NCBI GenBank assembly: GCA_017379815.1
Contig: JAFNVK010000060.1
Location: 1 to 10,261, forward strand
Direction of reading: 5' to 3'
Length of the DNA stretch: 10,261 nucleotides
Source: Clostridia bacterium
GTDB taxonomy: Bacteria; Bacillota; Clostridia; Oscillospirales; CAG-272
Shown: piece by piece, positions 1 through 7,716 of the stretch
How the letters are laid out: each line of letters begins with the position of its first letter
Position numbering within the stretch: position 1 is the stretch's first letter
The notes under the pieces: model-generated
The model's database searches: none
The model's input: the letters and a program-made list of their open reading frames with translations, nothing else
What the model was told of the DNA's origin: nothing
Position numbers and translations under genes: made by a program

Positions 1-1389
1 CTGGTCATTGCCTACTTGTGCAATCCGATCTTCCGCTTCTTCGAGAGAAGTGCGCTGAGCTTCGTGCGAGCTCCGAGACTGCGCCGTATGCTTTCCCTGC
101 TCCTCTCCTATCTCACTCTCGCCCTTGCCGTTGCCCTTCTCCTTTTGCTGATCCTGCCGCAGATCTTCGACAGCATCATCCAGCTGGCAACGCAGTTTGA
201 CGCTTACGTTTCCGCCGCTATCTACCAATTCAACAATGCGATCGACTCCATCAACCGCTTTGTCCTGGATCTGACCGGCAAAAAGGGATTTCTCTCCTAC
301 ATCGATGAAAATCTTCTGAACCGGAAGGTCTCCGCCTTTTTCGGCGAGGGGAATGAAAACCTGATCGACTACCTGCAGAGCATCGACTTTGGCGGTCTGA
401 TCGCAACCGTAAGCGACACCTTCGCTATCGTGACCGACTTCATCTTCGGTATCTTCGTTTCGATCTACCTGCTCAGCTCCAAGGAGAAGCGCTCCGCGCA
501 GATCAAAAAGCTCCGCCACGCCATGCTGGGTGAGCGAGCAAACGCGTATCTGCTCCGCCTGGTGAGCATCGCCAAGGACTCCTTTGCCGGCTTTTTGCGC
601 GGAAAGGCGCTTGCCTCTCTGATCGTCGGCCTGCTCTTTTACGCGGTCGCCTCTCTCTTAAGGCTTCCGTATGCCATCCTGATCTCGACGATCATGACCG
701 TGATGAACATGATCCCCATCATCGGACCCATCATCGGAGCCGTCCCCTCGCTCTTTATCATTCTGCTGACCGCTCCCGAAAAGGCACTGCTCTTTGTACT
801 TCTGGTCATCCTTTTCCAGCAGCTTGACATCAACGTCATCAGCCCCAAGATCCTCGGCAGCAACCTTGGCATCAGCCCTCTGTGCGTGATGATCGCCATC
901 ACCGTGATGGGCTCACTCTGGGGGCTTTCCGGAATGCTGCTCGGCGTTCCCCTCTTTGCCACCGTGCTGGAATTCACCGAGCGCATCGTGATGGAGCGCC
1001 TGCAAAGCCGCGGCCTTCCGGCAGGGCTTGGTAACTACTATGCTCCCGGCTCGGTCATGGGCCCCTCGGAGCAGCTCCAGAGCCGCTCCAGCCGCCTGCT
1101 CTCGTCCTACGAGAAAAAGCTTCTGCGCCTGCGCAAGAAGGAGCTGGAGCAAAAAGCACCGACCTACACCCGCGGCGAGCGCTTTCTGCTTCGCCTGAAT
1201 TCCGTACTCACCCGCATCGGCTTCCGCCTGCCCGAATCCCCCGACATCCACCTGCAATTCAGTGCCGAGATGGCTGCCGGCAAGGCGGCAAAGCAATCCG
1301 AGGCAGAATTCTGCCGGCGGCACGAGTGCGCCTGCTCCGAGGATGCCCCGATCACCGAGGCTCCCGACGCCGAGCAGAGGGAAAACTGA
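1..1389 (+). CDS. AI-2E family transporter (first tandem copy, 5' truncated by window)
   Basis: Polytopic inner-membrane permease of the AI-2E/UPF0118 family. Members include proposed autoinducer-2 exporters (TqsA) and ion antiporters, so the substrate cannot be assigned. The reading frame is open from base 1. Aligned by eye with the next gene, whose matching LVLAY segment begins at residue 51, about 50 N-terminal residues lie outside the window; the TTG at 16 is therefore not a credible start. Visible features are a long leucine-rich membrane helix near 85-160, a soluble middle region, the family-typical MIPIIGPIIGAVPS segment (709-750), a conserved SPKILG (about 841-858), and GVPLFA (943-960). 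After this core comes a charged tail of about 140 residues, longer than the usual family C-terminus, with a CxxHxCxC cluster at 1312-1335. The stop is 15 bases before the paralogous gene, so the two are probably co-transcribed. Family assignment is secure; function is open. Confidence 0.93.
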   Translation: MVIAYLCNPIFRFFERSALSFVRAPRLRRMLSLLLSYLTLALAVALLLLLILPQIFDSIIQLATQFDAYVSAAIYQFNNAIDSINRFVLDLTGKKGFLSYIDENLLNRKVSAFFGEGNENLIDYLQSIDFGGLIATVSDTFAIVTDFIFGIFVSIYLLSSKEKRSAQIKKLRHAMLGERANAYLLRLVSIAKDSFAGFLRGKALASLIVGLLFYAVASLLRLPYAILISTIMTVMNMIPIIGPIIGAVPSLFIILLTAPEKALLFVLLVILFQQLDINVISPKILGSNLGISPLCVMIAITVMGSLWGLSGMLLGVPLFATVLEFTERIVMERLQSRGLPAGLGNYYAPGSVMGPSEQLQSRSSRLLSSYEKKLLRLRKKELEQKAPTYTRGERFLLRLNSVLTRIGFRLPESPDIHLQFSAEMAAGKAAKQSEAEFCRRHECACSEDAPITEAPDAEQREN

Positions 1390-1404
1390 CGAAAGGAGAT
1401 CCCC

Positions 1405-2892
1405 ATGGAAGAACAGCAAAAAAAGAACTATTGGTTTCCGATCTCCATCGCCGTCGGAGCCGCCTTCGTGCTTCTGCTTCTGATCCTCTATAAGGAGCCG
1501 CTCAACGCCTTTATCGGGTCTCTTCTGGATCTTTTCCGCCCCGTTCTCATTGGCCTTGTCCTTGCCTACTTTGCCAATTCCATCTTCCGCTTTTTTGAGC
1601 GAAAGGTGTTCCTGAAGGTCAAGCCCTCCTCGGTGCGACGCGTGCTCTCCCTGCTTTTGTCCTACGCCGTGATCTGCCTGATCCTGGTCGTTCTGCTGCT
1701 CCTGATCCTCCCCCAGCTCTTCGAGAGCATCGGCGGATTCCTGCGCAACTATAACGAGCATCTTGAGACCTCGGTGGACGCGTTGAATTCCCTTATTTTC
1801 CGCATCAATACCCTCCTGCCCGAGCGAACGGGCGGAATGGCCCATATCCCTTATCTTAAGCTGAATGAAATTCTGGGCTCTCTTGAGAGCTTCGTCGCCT
1901 CCCTGGATCTGAGCATGGAGGATCTTGCCGCCTACTTCACCCCCGAGGCCTTCGGCTCTCTGATCACGGTTGCAAGCGGCCTGGTCAGCCTCGTGGCTGA
2001 CATTGTGCTGGGCATCTTCATTTCCATTTACCTGCTCAACCGCAAGGAAAAGTTCTACGCGCAGATCCTGCGTTTTCGCCGCGCATTCTTTTCGGACTCC
2101 TTTAACCGCGCCCTCACCCGCATCATTTCCACGGCGGACCGCTCCTTCGGCTCCTTCATCAAGGGAAAGCTGGTGGACTCCTCCATCGTCGGACTTCTCG
2201 TTTATCTTGCCCTGAGCCTTTTGCAGGTGCCCAACGCCCTGCTGATCGCCGTGATCGTGGGAATTACCGACATCGTTCCCATCATCGGTCCCTTTGTGGG
2301 CGTCGTCCCCTCGGGCGTGATCATTCTCCTGACCGAGCCCTCAAAGCTCATTCCCTTCCTGCTCTGCATCCTCGTGATCCAGCAGATCGACGGCAACATC
2401 ATTGCCCCCAAGATCCTGGGCGAGAACACGGGCGTCAGCTCACTGTGCGTGATGATCGCCATCACCGTGATGGGCGCGATCTGGGGACTTGCCGGCATGG
2501 TGATCGGCGTTCCTCTCTTTGCCACCGTGGGCGAGCTGTTCAGTGCGTATCTGGATAAGCGCTTGGAAAAGAAGGGCTTGCCCGCAGAGACCGCGTACTA
2601 CTCCGAGGATCTCCCCATGGAGGACGCTCCCAAGCGTGAGCCGCTCCTTTCCCGCCTGCAACGCAGAATTCTGCGCCTGCGCAGACAGAGTGAGGACGGC
2701 GGACGCGGAGACCTGACCGACCGTGAGCGAGATCAGCTTGAGATCTATGCCGCCGCAAAGCGCCACCATATCCTTGCCGAGGACTACGAGGGTAACCTTG
2801 CGCAGTTTGCCGCAGAGCGTGCCTCGGTCAAGGCAGAGCGTAAGGAGCCTGCCGAGCAGGCAGAGACTCCGGCCGCAAAGGAAGCGGAATGA
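1405..2892 (+). CDS. AI-2E family transporter (second tandem copy)
   Basis: Complete 495-residue AI-2E/UPF0118 membrane permease, paralogous to the preceding gene. The ATG at 1405 follows AAGGAG (1393-1398) with a 6-base spacer. N-terminal hydrophobic segments cover about residues 11-30 and 40-56, and a helix of leucine and valine covers about 79-102. A soluble section of about 90 residues follows, then a membrane-rich half with VPIIGPFVGVVPS (291-303), APKILGENTG (334-343), a stretch identical to its neighbour (LCVMIAITVMG, 347-357) and GVPLFATV (368-375). Residues from about 400 to 495 form a charged Arg/Glu/Ala-rich cytoplasmic tail that bears little resemblance to the tail of the first copy. 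The family forms homo-oligomeric permeases; whether these two co-assemble is speculation. Known substrates differ across the family, so a signalling role should not be assumed from the name. Confidence 0.95.
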   Translation: MEEQQKKNYWFPISIAVGAAFVLLLLILYKEPLNAFIGSLLDLFRPVLIGLVLAYFANSIFRFFERKVFLKVKPSSVRRVLSLLLSYAVICLILVVLLLLILPQLFESIGGFLRNYNEHLETSVDALNSLIFRINTLLPERTGGMAHIPYLKLNEILGSLESFVASLDLSMEDLAAYFTPEAFGSLITVASGLVSLVADIVLGIFISIYLLNRKEKFYAQILRFRRAFFSDSFNRALTRIISTADRSFGSFIKGKLVDSSIVGLLVYLALSLLQVPNALLIAVIVGITDIVPIIGPFVGVVPSGVIILLTEPSKLIPFLLCILVIQQIDGNIIAPKILGENTGVSSLCVMIAITVMGAIWGLAGMVIGVPLFATVGELFSAYLDKRLEKKGLPAETAYYSEDLPMEDAPKREPLLSRLQRRILRLRRQSEDGGRGDLTDRERDQLEIYAAAKRHHILAEDYEGNLAQFAAERASVKAERKEPAEQAETPAAKEAE

Positions 2893-2931
2893 TCGCTTGA
2901 GCGAAAGAACCGACGGAGGGCTACTCTGCCT

Positions 2932-3876
2932 ATGGAAGAATTTTTGATTTACTCTCCCGAGCAGGTCATTGACCTTAACCTTCGGGAGTCCGCCCAACGC
3001 TTTCTCCGCATTTGCCGGCAGGAGCATCTTCATCTGTGCGATCTTGCCGACGAGGTGGCCAAAATGGCGCTTGAGCCGCAGGAGCTTCTGGCCTCCCTGC
3101 CCGACCGCGTGCCCGACCTTCTCCCCAAGGAGACGGAGGGTGCAGGTCTTCCCATCAAGGGGATCCAAGCACTCCACGCCGCCGCGCTGAAGGTTCTGTT
3201 TGCCACAGAGCTTCGCCGCGCATTGGAAAAGCGGATGTCCCTTTCCCCCGCCTTTTTCTTCGATGAGCCAAGCGAGATAAGCGAGAGCGCCGCAGGGCTT
3301 GTCCTCTACCAGAAAAGCTCCTTCGCCGACGGAGCGTATCTTGGCTTTGCCCAATGCCTCGAGGGGCTGCACGCGCAATATGCGTCAAGCTTTTCTCAAG
3401 CCTGTGAGGACGTTTACAACGGACTTTGCGAGTACTGTATCCTCCCCATATTCAACACCGTGGAGGGACCTCTTGGGAGCTTTTACCGCCTGATCGACCG
3501 CTATGACCTGAAGATCGTGGCGACCTACACGGCAAGAGCGGCCGAGGGCTCTCCCGAGACCACCTTTGCCCTGCTTCGCCGCACACTGATCCCAAGCGAG
3601 GCACTCCTCGCCGGTCACAAAAAGCGCTATCTGGCCTTCACCCTTGCGGGAAGCGAGCCGGAAGCCGCCCATCTTCTTTCGGCGGCACACCTGTGCGGTC
3701 TCTCCCTCGTCACCGTAGACACCACCCTGCCGGGTGAGGCAGGCGACGCCGTCTCCCTGCGCTACAGCTTCTCGCTGGAGGACGGAGACCTCGAAGCCTT
3801 CCTGCTCTATCTCGCCATGGACGCGCCGCAATACCGTCCGTTAGGCCTTTACGCACATCTGGGACGCGAGGATTGA
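2932..3876 (+). CDS. Unassigned protein; prephenate-dehydratase-like and ACT-like regions (tentative)
   Basis: Soluble 314-residue protein with no signal peptide or membrane helix; I recognise no named family for the full length. Start ATG 2932 has GGAGGG at 2915-2920 (11-base spacer, slightly long). Residues 1-120 are helical-looking and unassigned. Residues about 131-197 resemble the core of prephenate dehydratase: an AYLGF strand (135-139), an EDVYNGLCEY helix (159-168), then CILPIFNTVEG (169-179) and LIDRYDLKIV (187-196), which line up with the family pattern VVPIENSxxG...LL...LKIV. The motif glutamate is Phe174, and I find no TRF catalytic triplet. Residues about 231-310 look like an ACT domain: KRYLAFTLAG, a helix, LSLVTVDT, RYSFSLE and a final PLGLY, like the LGSY ending of dehydratase ACT domains. 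My inference is a non-catalytic amino-acid-sensing relative. The gene lies 39 bases after the permease and 69 before the TSCPD gene. As a gene it is certain; the domain reading is moderate. Confidence 0.85.
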   Translation: MEEFLIYSPEQVIDLNLRESAQRFLRICRQEHLHLCDLADEVAKMALEPQELLASLPDRVPDLLPKETEGAGLPIKGIQALHAAALKVLFATELRRALEKRMSLSPAFFFDEPSEISESAAGLVLYQKSSFADGAYLGFAQCLEGLHAQYASSFSQACEDVYNGLCEYCILPIFNTVEGPLGSFYRLIDRYDLKIVATYTARAAEGSPETTFALLRRTLIPSEALLAGHKKRYLAFTLAGSEPEAAHLLSAAHLCGLSLVTVDTTLPGEAGDAVSLRYSFSLEDGDLEAFLLYLAMDAPQYRPLGLYAHLGRED

Positions 3877-3945
3877 CCGCAGGACTGCGCACCACGCGCA
3901 AAAAAACGTGATAAAAATAAACCGATTCATAAAAGGAGAACGACT

Positions 3946-4200
3946 ATGCATACCTTTACCTACACGACACGCGGTGTTTGCTCCCGCTCCATCGACATTT
4001 CCATTGAGGACGGCGTCATCCAAAGCGTCACCTACCACGGCGGCTGCTCGGGCAACACGCAGGGTGTTGCCGCTCTGGCACGCGGTCTGACCGTTGAGGA
4101 TGCCATCGAGCGCCTCTCCGGCATCCGCTGCGGACTGAAGAGCACCTCCTGCCCCGATCAGCTGGCGACGGCACTTCGTGAATATCAAAGCAAGCTCTGA
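3946..4200 (+). CDS. TSCPD domain-containing small protein (TIGR03905-like)
   Basis: An 84-residue soluble protein consisting of a single TSCPD domain, named for the TSCPD motif seen here at residues 67-71. The same domain occurs at the C-terminus of some B12-dependent ribonucleotide reductases. Stand-alone versions of about this length are common in Clostridia and have no settled function. Cysteines fall at 12, 34, 62 and 69, in the contexts RGVCSR, GGCSGN, IRCGL and TSCPD; four such positions suggest a metal or redox site, which is inference. The start is well placed, with AAGGAG at 3932-3937 and 8 bases to the ATG. The 69-base leader before it is A/T-rich for this genome (3899-3920), so a weak internal promoter is possible but no good -35/-10 pair is visible. 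It lies 67 bases ahead of the phosphohexomutase, probably in the same transcript. Confidence 0.92.
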   Translation: MHTFTYTTRGVCSRSIDISIEDGVIQSVTYHGGCSGNTQGVAALARGLTVEDAIERLSGIRCGLKSTSCPDQLATALREYQSKL

Positions 4201-4267
4201 CACATCCTATCCCCGTCCGCACGGACGAAACGCATTACCGTAATATCACTTTTCCACGGAGGACTCT

Positions 4268-5983
4268 ATGCAAGATTATCAAAAGCACTACCGGGAGTGG
4301 CTGGCATCCGACGCTCTTTCGGACGCAGAGAAGGACGAGCTGCGCGCCATTGCCGACGACGAGCAGGAGATCGAGCTGCGCTTCAGCTCCGGCCTTTCCT
4401 TCGGCACGGCAGGTCTGCGCGGCGTAATGAAAACCGGTCTTGACGCCATGAACCGCCACACCGTTGCCCATGCCACGCAAGGCCTGGCCAACCTGATCCT
4501 GAAGGAGGGGCGCGCCGAGGACGGCGTGGCGATCGCCTACGACTCCCGCCTGAACTCGCAGCTCTTTGCCGAAACCTCTGCCTGCGTGCTTGCCGCCAAC
4601 GGCATCCGCGTCTACCTCTTTGACGCGCTCCGCCCCACTCCCGAGCTTTCCTTTGCCCTGAGAGAGCTTGGCTGCGTGGCCGGCATCAATATTACCGCCT
4701 CCCACAACCCCAAGCAATACAACGGCTACAAGGCCTATTGGGAGGACGGCGCACAGCTCCCCCCCGAGCACGCCGACACGGTTTCGGCCGAGATCAACAA
4801 GCTGGATATCTTCCGCGACGTCAAGCAGATCCCCCTTGCCCAAGCGCTTAAAGAGGGTACCGTGCGCATGATCGGTGCGGAGATCGATGAGAAATACCTC
4901 GAGAACGTCCTCGCGCAAGCGGTCAATCCCAGCGCCATTGCGGCGGTGGCCGATACGCTTTCCATCGTTTATACGCCTCTGCACGGCACGGGACACAAGC
5001 TTGTTCCCGAGGTCGTACGCCGTGCAGGACTGAAGCACCTTTACACGGTAGACGAGCAAATGGTCATCGACGGCAGCTTCCCTACCGTCAAAAAGCCCAA
5101 TCCCGAGTATCCCGATGTCTTTGCCCTCGGCATCGCTCTGGCAGACCGCGTGGGCTCTGACCTGATCGTGGCCACCGACCCCGACGCAGACCGCGTGGGC
5201 GTCATGACCCGTACGCCGGACGGCTCCTTTACCACCATCACGGGCAACCAGATGGGCGCGCTCCTGATCGACTATATCATCACCGCTTACCGCGAGACGG
5301 GCACCATGCCCGAGAACCCCTACGCCGTAAAAAGCATCGTCAGCTCCGAGCTGGCAGAGAAGATCTGCGAGGCGGGCGGTGTCAGGATGCACAACGTGCT
5401 GACCGGATTCAAGTTCATCGGCGAGGTCATCAAGAATTACGAAAAGACGGGCGACGGCTCCTTCCTCTTTGGCTTTGAGGAAAGCTACGGCTACCTCAAG
5501 GGCACCTATGCGCGCGACAAGGACGCCGTGGTCACCTCCATGCTCATCTGCGAGATGACCGCCTTCTACAAGGCGCGCGGCATGACGCTCTGCGACGCCC
5601 GCGAGGCACTCTGGAAAAAGTACGGCTTCTGCTACGAGTCCAACGTGGAGATCTATCTGGAGGGCCTGGACGGTGCCGCACGCATGAAGGCGCTGATGTC
5701 GGCACTGCGGGAAAATCCCCCGGCGGACTTTGGCGGCGTCAAGGTCAGCCAGATCCGCGACTATCTCTTGGGAACGATCCTGGAGCAGGGCTCCACCACT
5801 CCCACGGGACTTCCCTCCTCCAACGTCCTCTATTACCGCCTCGAGAACGGCGACGTGATCGTGGCACGCCCCTCGGGAACCGAGCCGAAGATCAAGTTCT
5901 ACTATCTCCTGCAGGCCGAGGACGAGAGCGACGCCAAGGCAAAGCTCTCCCGCTACACCGAAACGCTTAACGCACGCGTCTGA
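4268..5983 (+). CDS. Phospho-sugar mutase (alpha-phosphoglucomutase / phosphomannomutase, PgcA type)
   Basis: A 571-residue cytoplasmic enzyme of the alpha-D-phosphohexomutase superfamily, interconverting hexose 1- and 6-phosphates through a phosphoserine and a bisphosphorylated intermediate. This supplies glucose-1-phosphate for nucleotide sugars, glycogen and envelope polymers. All four signatures are intact and in order: the phosphoserine loop TASHNP with Ser145, the Mg-binding loop DPDADR (Asp304, Asp306, Asp308), the sugar-binding GFEESYG (402-408), and the phosphate-binding RPSGTEPK (534-541). An N-terminal GTAGLRG (46-52) is typical of this subfamily. Length matches Bacillus subtilis PgcA (about 580 residues) better than the 450-residue GlmM/ManB enzymes, and PgcA-like alpha-phosphoglucomutase is the best reading; sequence alone does not separate glucose from mannose preference. 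Start ATG 4268 follows GGAGG (4258-4262). Last gene before a strong terminator. Confidence 0.96.
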   Translation: MQDYQKHYREWLASDALSDAEKDELRAIADDEQEIELRFSSGLSFGTAGLRGVMKTGLDAMNRHTVAHATQGLANLILKEGRAEDGVAIAYDSRLNSQLFAETSACVLAANGIRVYLFDALRPTPELSFALRELGCVAGINITASHNPKQYNGYKAYWEDGAQLPPEHADTVSAEINKLDIFRDVKQIPLAQALKEGTVRMIGAEIDEKYLENVLAQAVNPSAIAAVADTLSIVYTPLHGTGHKLVPEVVRRAGLKHLYTVDEQMVIDGSFPTVKKPNPEYPDVFALGIALADRVGSDLIVATDPDADRVGVMTRTPDGSFTTITGNQMGALLIDYIITAYRETGTMPENPYAVKSIVSSELAEKICEAGGVRMHNVLTGFKFIGEVIKNYEKTGDGSFLFGFEESYGYLKGTYARDKDAVVTSMLICEMTAFYKARGMTLCDAREALWKKYGFCYESNVEIYLEGLDGAARMKALMSALRENPPADFGGVKVSQIRDYLLGTILEQGSTTPTGLPSSNVLYYRLENGDVIVARPSGTEPKIKFYYLLQAEDESDAKAKLSRYTETLNARV

Positions 5984-5998
5984 ATGCGGAATAAAGCA

Positions 5999-6037
5999 AG
6001 ACGGTCTCAACCCACCGGTTGAGACCGTCTCTTTTTT
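5999..6037 (+). terminator. Intrinsic terminator after the phosphohexomutase gene
   Basis: Perfect 14-bp stem (5999-6012 pairs with 6017-6030) around a 4-base CACC loop, followed by C and six T (6032-6037). It begins 15 bases after the mutase stop and ends 13 bases before the stop of the convergent glycosyltransferase, so it closes the left-hand + strand gene run. Read on the minus strand the hairpin is followed only by a broken T run (CTTGCTTTATT), so bidirectional action is possible but weaker. Confidence 0.95.
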
Positions 6038-6050
6038 CTGCTTTGCTGTT

Positions 6051-7154
6051 TTACAGCGATTCGTAAAGCGCCGTTACCCGATCGCTCATGCCCTTGGCCG
6101 TGTAGCAGGCAAGATAGCGGGCAAGTGCCGCCGCGCGGAGCCGCTCCTCGACCTCACGGTCACCGGCGATCTGCGCAAGAGCGTCGGCCAGCGCCTCGGC
6201 GTCCCCTGTGGGAAACAGCAGGCCTGCACGTCCCCCATCCAGCATGGCCACGTTGCCGCCGTAGTCGCTCGCCACCGTGGGGAGCGATGCGCTCATGCCC
6301 TCCGAAAGGGCAAGACAGGAGGTCTCCGTCCCCTCCGAGCAGTTCACGTTCACCCGTAAGGTGCGGTAGAAGGGCGCCATGTCCTCAAGAAATCCCAAAA
6401 AGCGCACCCGATCCGCGATCCCCTCCTTCTCGGCCAGGCGGATCAGTGAGGAGCGCATAGGGCCATCCCCTGCAAGGAGAAAGACGAAGGGAAAATCGGG
6501 CATTCGCTCGCGGAGCAAGCGCGCCGCGCGCAAAAGGACGGCGTGGCCCTTGCAGGGCACCAGCCTTGCGGCAAGCCCTACGGTAAAGGCGTCCTCGGGG
6601 ATCGCAAAGGTACGGCGAAAATCCGCAAGCTCCTCACAAGACACCTCTCTGACTGCATCCGAGCCGTTGAGGATGACCGCGATCCGCTCGCGTGGGATCC
6701 CTAAGCGGACAAGATCCTCGGCCGCCGCCTCTGCCGTGGCGATCACACGGTCCGAAAGGCGCCTGTTCCATACTCCCCCAAGACGGCGAAGCGCAAAGCT
6801 TCTCCAAACTCCCTCCAAAGGGAAGCAGCAATGCCTTGTATGCACGACGGGAAGTCCGCAATGCTTCCCCGCCACGCGTGCCGCGAGCGCGGCGTTGGCG
6901 TGAACGCCGCCAAAGCCCTCACGCCGCAACAGACCTTCGATTTCGCGTACGGAAAAGGGAGAAAGCCTGTCGCAGGGATACTTCAGCTCGCGCACGGGGA
7001 TCTGCAAGGCGGAAATTCGTTCTCCAAGTGCACTTCCGCGCGGAATGGCCACCACGCTCTCAATGCGCGAGCGATCCATGTGCCGCAAAAGATTGCAGAG
7101 CAGCACCCCCGCTCCCCCGATATTGCGATCGCTGATCACGTGCAGAATCTTCAT
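6051..7154 (-). CDS. Glycosyltransferase family 4 (GT-B fold)
   Basis: A 367-residue cytosolic or membrane-associated retaining glycosyltransferase of the GT4/WcaJ-RfaB-like group, which moves a sugar from a nucleotide donor to a glycan or lipid acceptor. The N-terminal Rossmann half starts MKILHVISDRNIGGAG, with the glycine loop at 13-16. The C-terminal donor half shows VGLAARLVPCKG (192-203), FLLAGDGPMR (225-234), RFLGFLEDM (251-259) and the EX7E catalytic signature with Glu277 and Glu285, followed by the family's PTVASDYGGN. I chose the start at 7154 because AGGAGG sits 8 bases upstream (7163-7168) and the fold begins right there; an in-frame extension to 7238 would add 28 non-conserved residues. 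It lies 61 bases downstream of the DUF2752 gene on the same strand, probably in one transcript. Acceptor and sugar are unknown; envelope or exopolysaccharide glycan synthesis is the likely setting. Confidence 0.94.
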   Translation of the reverse strand: MKILHVISDRNIGGAGVLLCNLLRHMDRSRIESVVAIPRGSALGERISALQIPVRELKYPCDRLSPFSVREIEGLLRREGFGGVHANAALAARVAGKHCGLPVVHTRHCCFPLEGVWRSFALRRLGGVWNRRLSDRVIATAEAAAEDLVRLGIPRERIAVILNGSDAVREVSCEELADFRRTFAIPEDAFTVGLAARLVPCKGHAVLLRAARLLRERMPDFPFVFLLAGDGPMRSSLIRLAEKEGIADRVRFLGFLEDMAPFYRTLRVNVNCSEGTETSCLALSEGMSASLPTVASDYGGNVAMLDGGRAGLLFPTGDAEALADALAQIAGDREVEERLRAAALARYLACYTAKGMSDRVTALYESL

Positions 7155-7215
7155 TCTCTTTCCCTCCTGCCTTTTCGGATAGTATGTGCAGGATCGGGAA
7201 AAAATCATCACGCCC

Positions 7216-7653
7216 TCAGCGATTCCAGAACCAACCAAGATCTCCGAGCGGATCGTAGCCGAAGCGGATCATCAACAGGTTGCGCAAAACGCCGTAGAGG
7301 AGCAGGATCGCCAGAAGGACGACCCAAAGCCACGCAGGGATCGGATAAAGCGTGCGCTCGCCGCGGCGCAGCCGCAAAAGGGCGCGCAGATCCAGGCAAA
7401 GGAGTGCGATCGCGGACGGAAGAACGAGCAGATTGGCGCGGAGCGACTCGAGAAGGTGAAATGAGAGAAGCGCGCTAAGCGCACGCGTTCCTCCGCAGAA
7501 GGGGCAGTACAAAAAGAGGAAATCGTGCAAAAAGCACCCGGGAAGCGTCTTTGGGAGAAGTCCTGCGAGAAAGCGATAGAGCGGAAAAAGCAAAATCAGG
7601 GCAAGCGCGCCGATATGTACCCAAAGAAAAAGACGCTTGGCTCGTTGGTTCAT
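7216..7653 (-). CDS. DUF2752 domain-containing membrane protein
   Basis: A small 145-residue integral membrane protein matching DUF2752, whose hallmark is a CPxCGGTRA motif, here CPFCGGTRA at residues 50-58, with Cys40 just upstream. Predicted helices lie at about residues 9-30, 42-52 (partly), 72-94 and 106-124, so three or four membrane spans are expected. The family has no established biochemical role; the paired cysteines could bind metal or form a disulfide, which is inference. The start at 7653 has AGGAGG (7662-7667) with an 8-base spacer; a longer in-frame start at 7698 lacks a comparable site and overlaps the proposed promoter. It is first in a minus-strand pair with the glycosyltransferase and is divergent from the small membrane protein at 7794. 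Confidence 0.92.
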   Translation of the reverse strand: MNQRAKRLFLWVHIGALALILLFPLYRFLAGLLPKTLPGCFLHDFLFLYCPFCGGTRALSALLSFHLLESLRANLLVLPSAIALLCLDLRALLRLRRGERTLYPIPAWLWVVLLAILLLYGVLRNLLMIRFGYDPLGDLGWFWNR

Positions 7654-7686
7654 CCTTCTTCCCTCCTTTTTTCTGTTTTCCCCTTC

Positions 7687-7715
7687 ATTGTACCACAAAA
7701 ACGCCCCGTTGAACA
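7687..7715 (-). promoter_or_regulatory. Predicted sigma-A-type promoter for the DUF2752/glycosyltransferase pair
   Basis: On the minus strand an extended -10, TGG followed by TACAAT (complement of 7687-7692), is preceded at a 17-base spacing by TGTTCA (complement of 7710-7715), a weak -35 matching 3 of 6 consensus positions. The start codon at 7653 is about 34 bases downstream, a normal leader length. The T/A palindrome directly upstream could act as an UP element. Confidence 0.6.
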
Positions 7716-7716
7716 G

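Noticed and set aside
913..1845. Minus-strand open frame opposite the two permease genes
   Set aside because: Low-complexity Gln/Glu/Lys/Gly composition, crosses the gene boundary, and both sense frames are strongly supported.
1..2892. Reading the two AI-2E proteins as a quorum-sensing system
   Set aside because: The family name is historical; members transport various substrates, and no LuxS, receptor or kinase gene is present in the window.
2893..2904. TCGCT-TG-AGCGA inverted repeat after the second permease
   Set aside because: Five-base arms with a two-base loop and no T tract; expected by chance in G+C-rich sequence.
2440..3378. Minus-strand open frame opposite the end of the second permease and the start of the next gene
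   Set aside because: Crosses a gene boundary and shows no motif; a codon-bias shadow.
3899..3920. A/T-rich stretch before the TSCPD gene as an internal promoter
   Set aside because: No convincing -10 hexamer and no -35 at suitable distance; the TTGACC at 3873-3878 does not pair with anything.
4214..4227. CGTCC-GCAC-GGACG hairpin between the TSCPD and phosphohexomutase genes
   Set aside because: Short stem with no T run after it, so not a terminator; no riboswitch-like structure seen in this 67-base gap.
4235..6010. Minus-strand open frame of about 591 codons opposite the phosphohexomutase
   Set aside because: The sense strand encodes an enzyme with every catalytic motif intact; the antisense product has no domain-like pattern and runs into the terminator hairpin.
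7155..7238. Upstream in-frame extension of the glycosyltransferase (28 more residues)
   Set aside because: The GT4 fold begins at MKILHVIS, and an AGGAGG site is placed exactly for the 7154 start; the extension would include that ribosome site as coding sequence.
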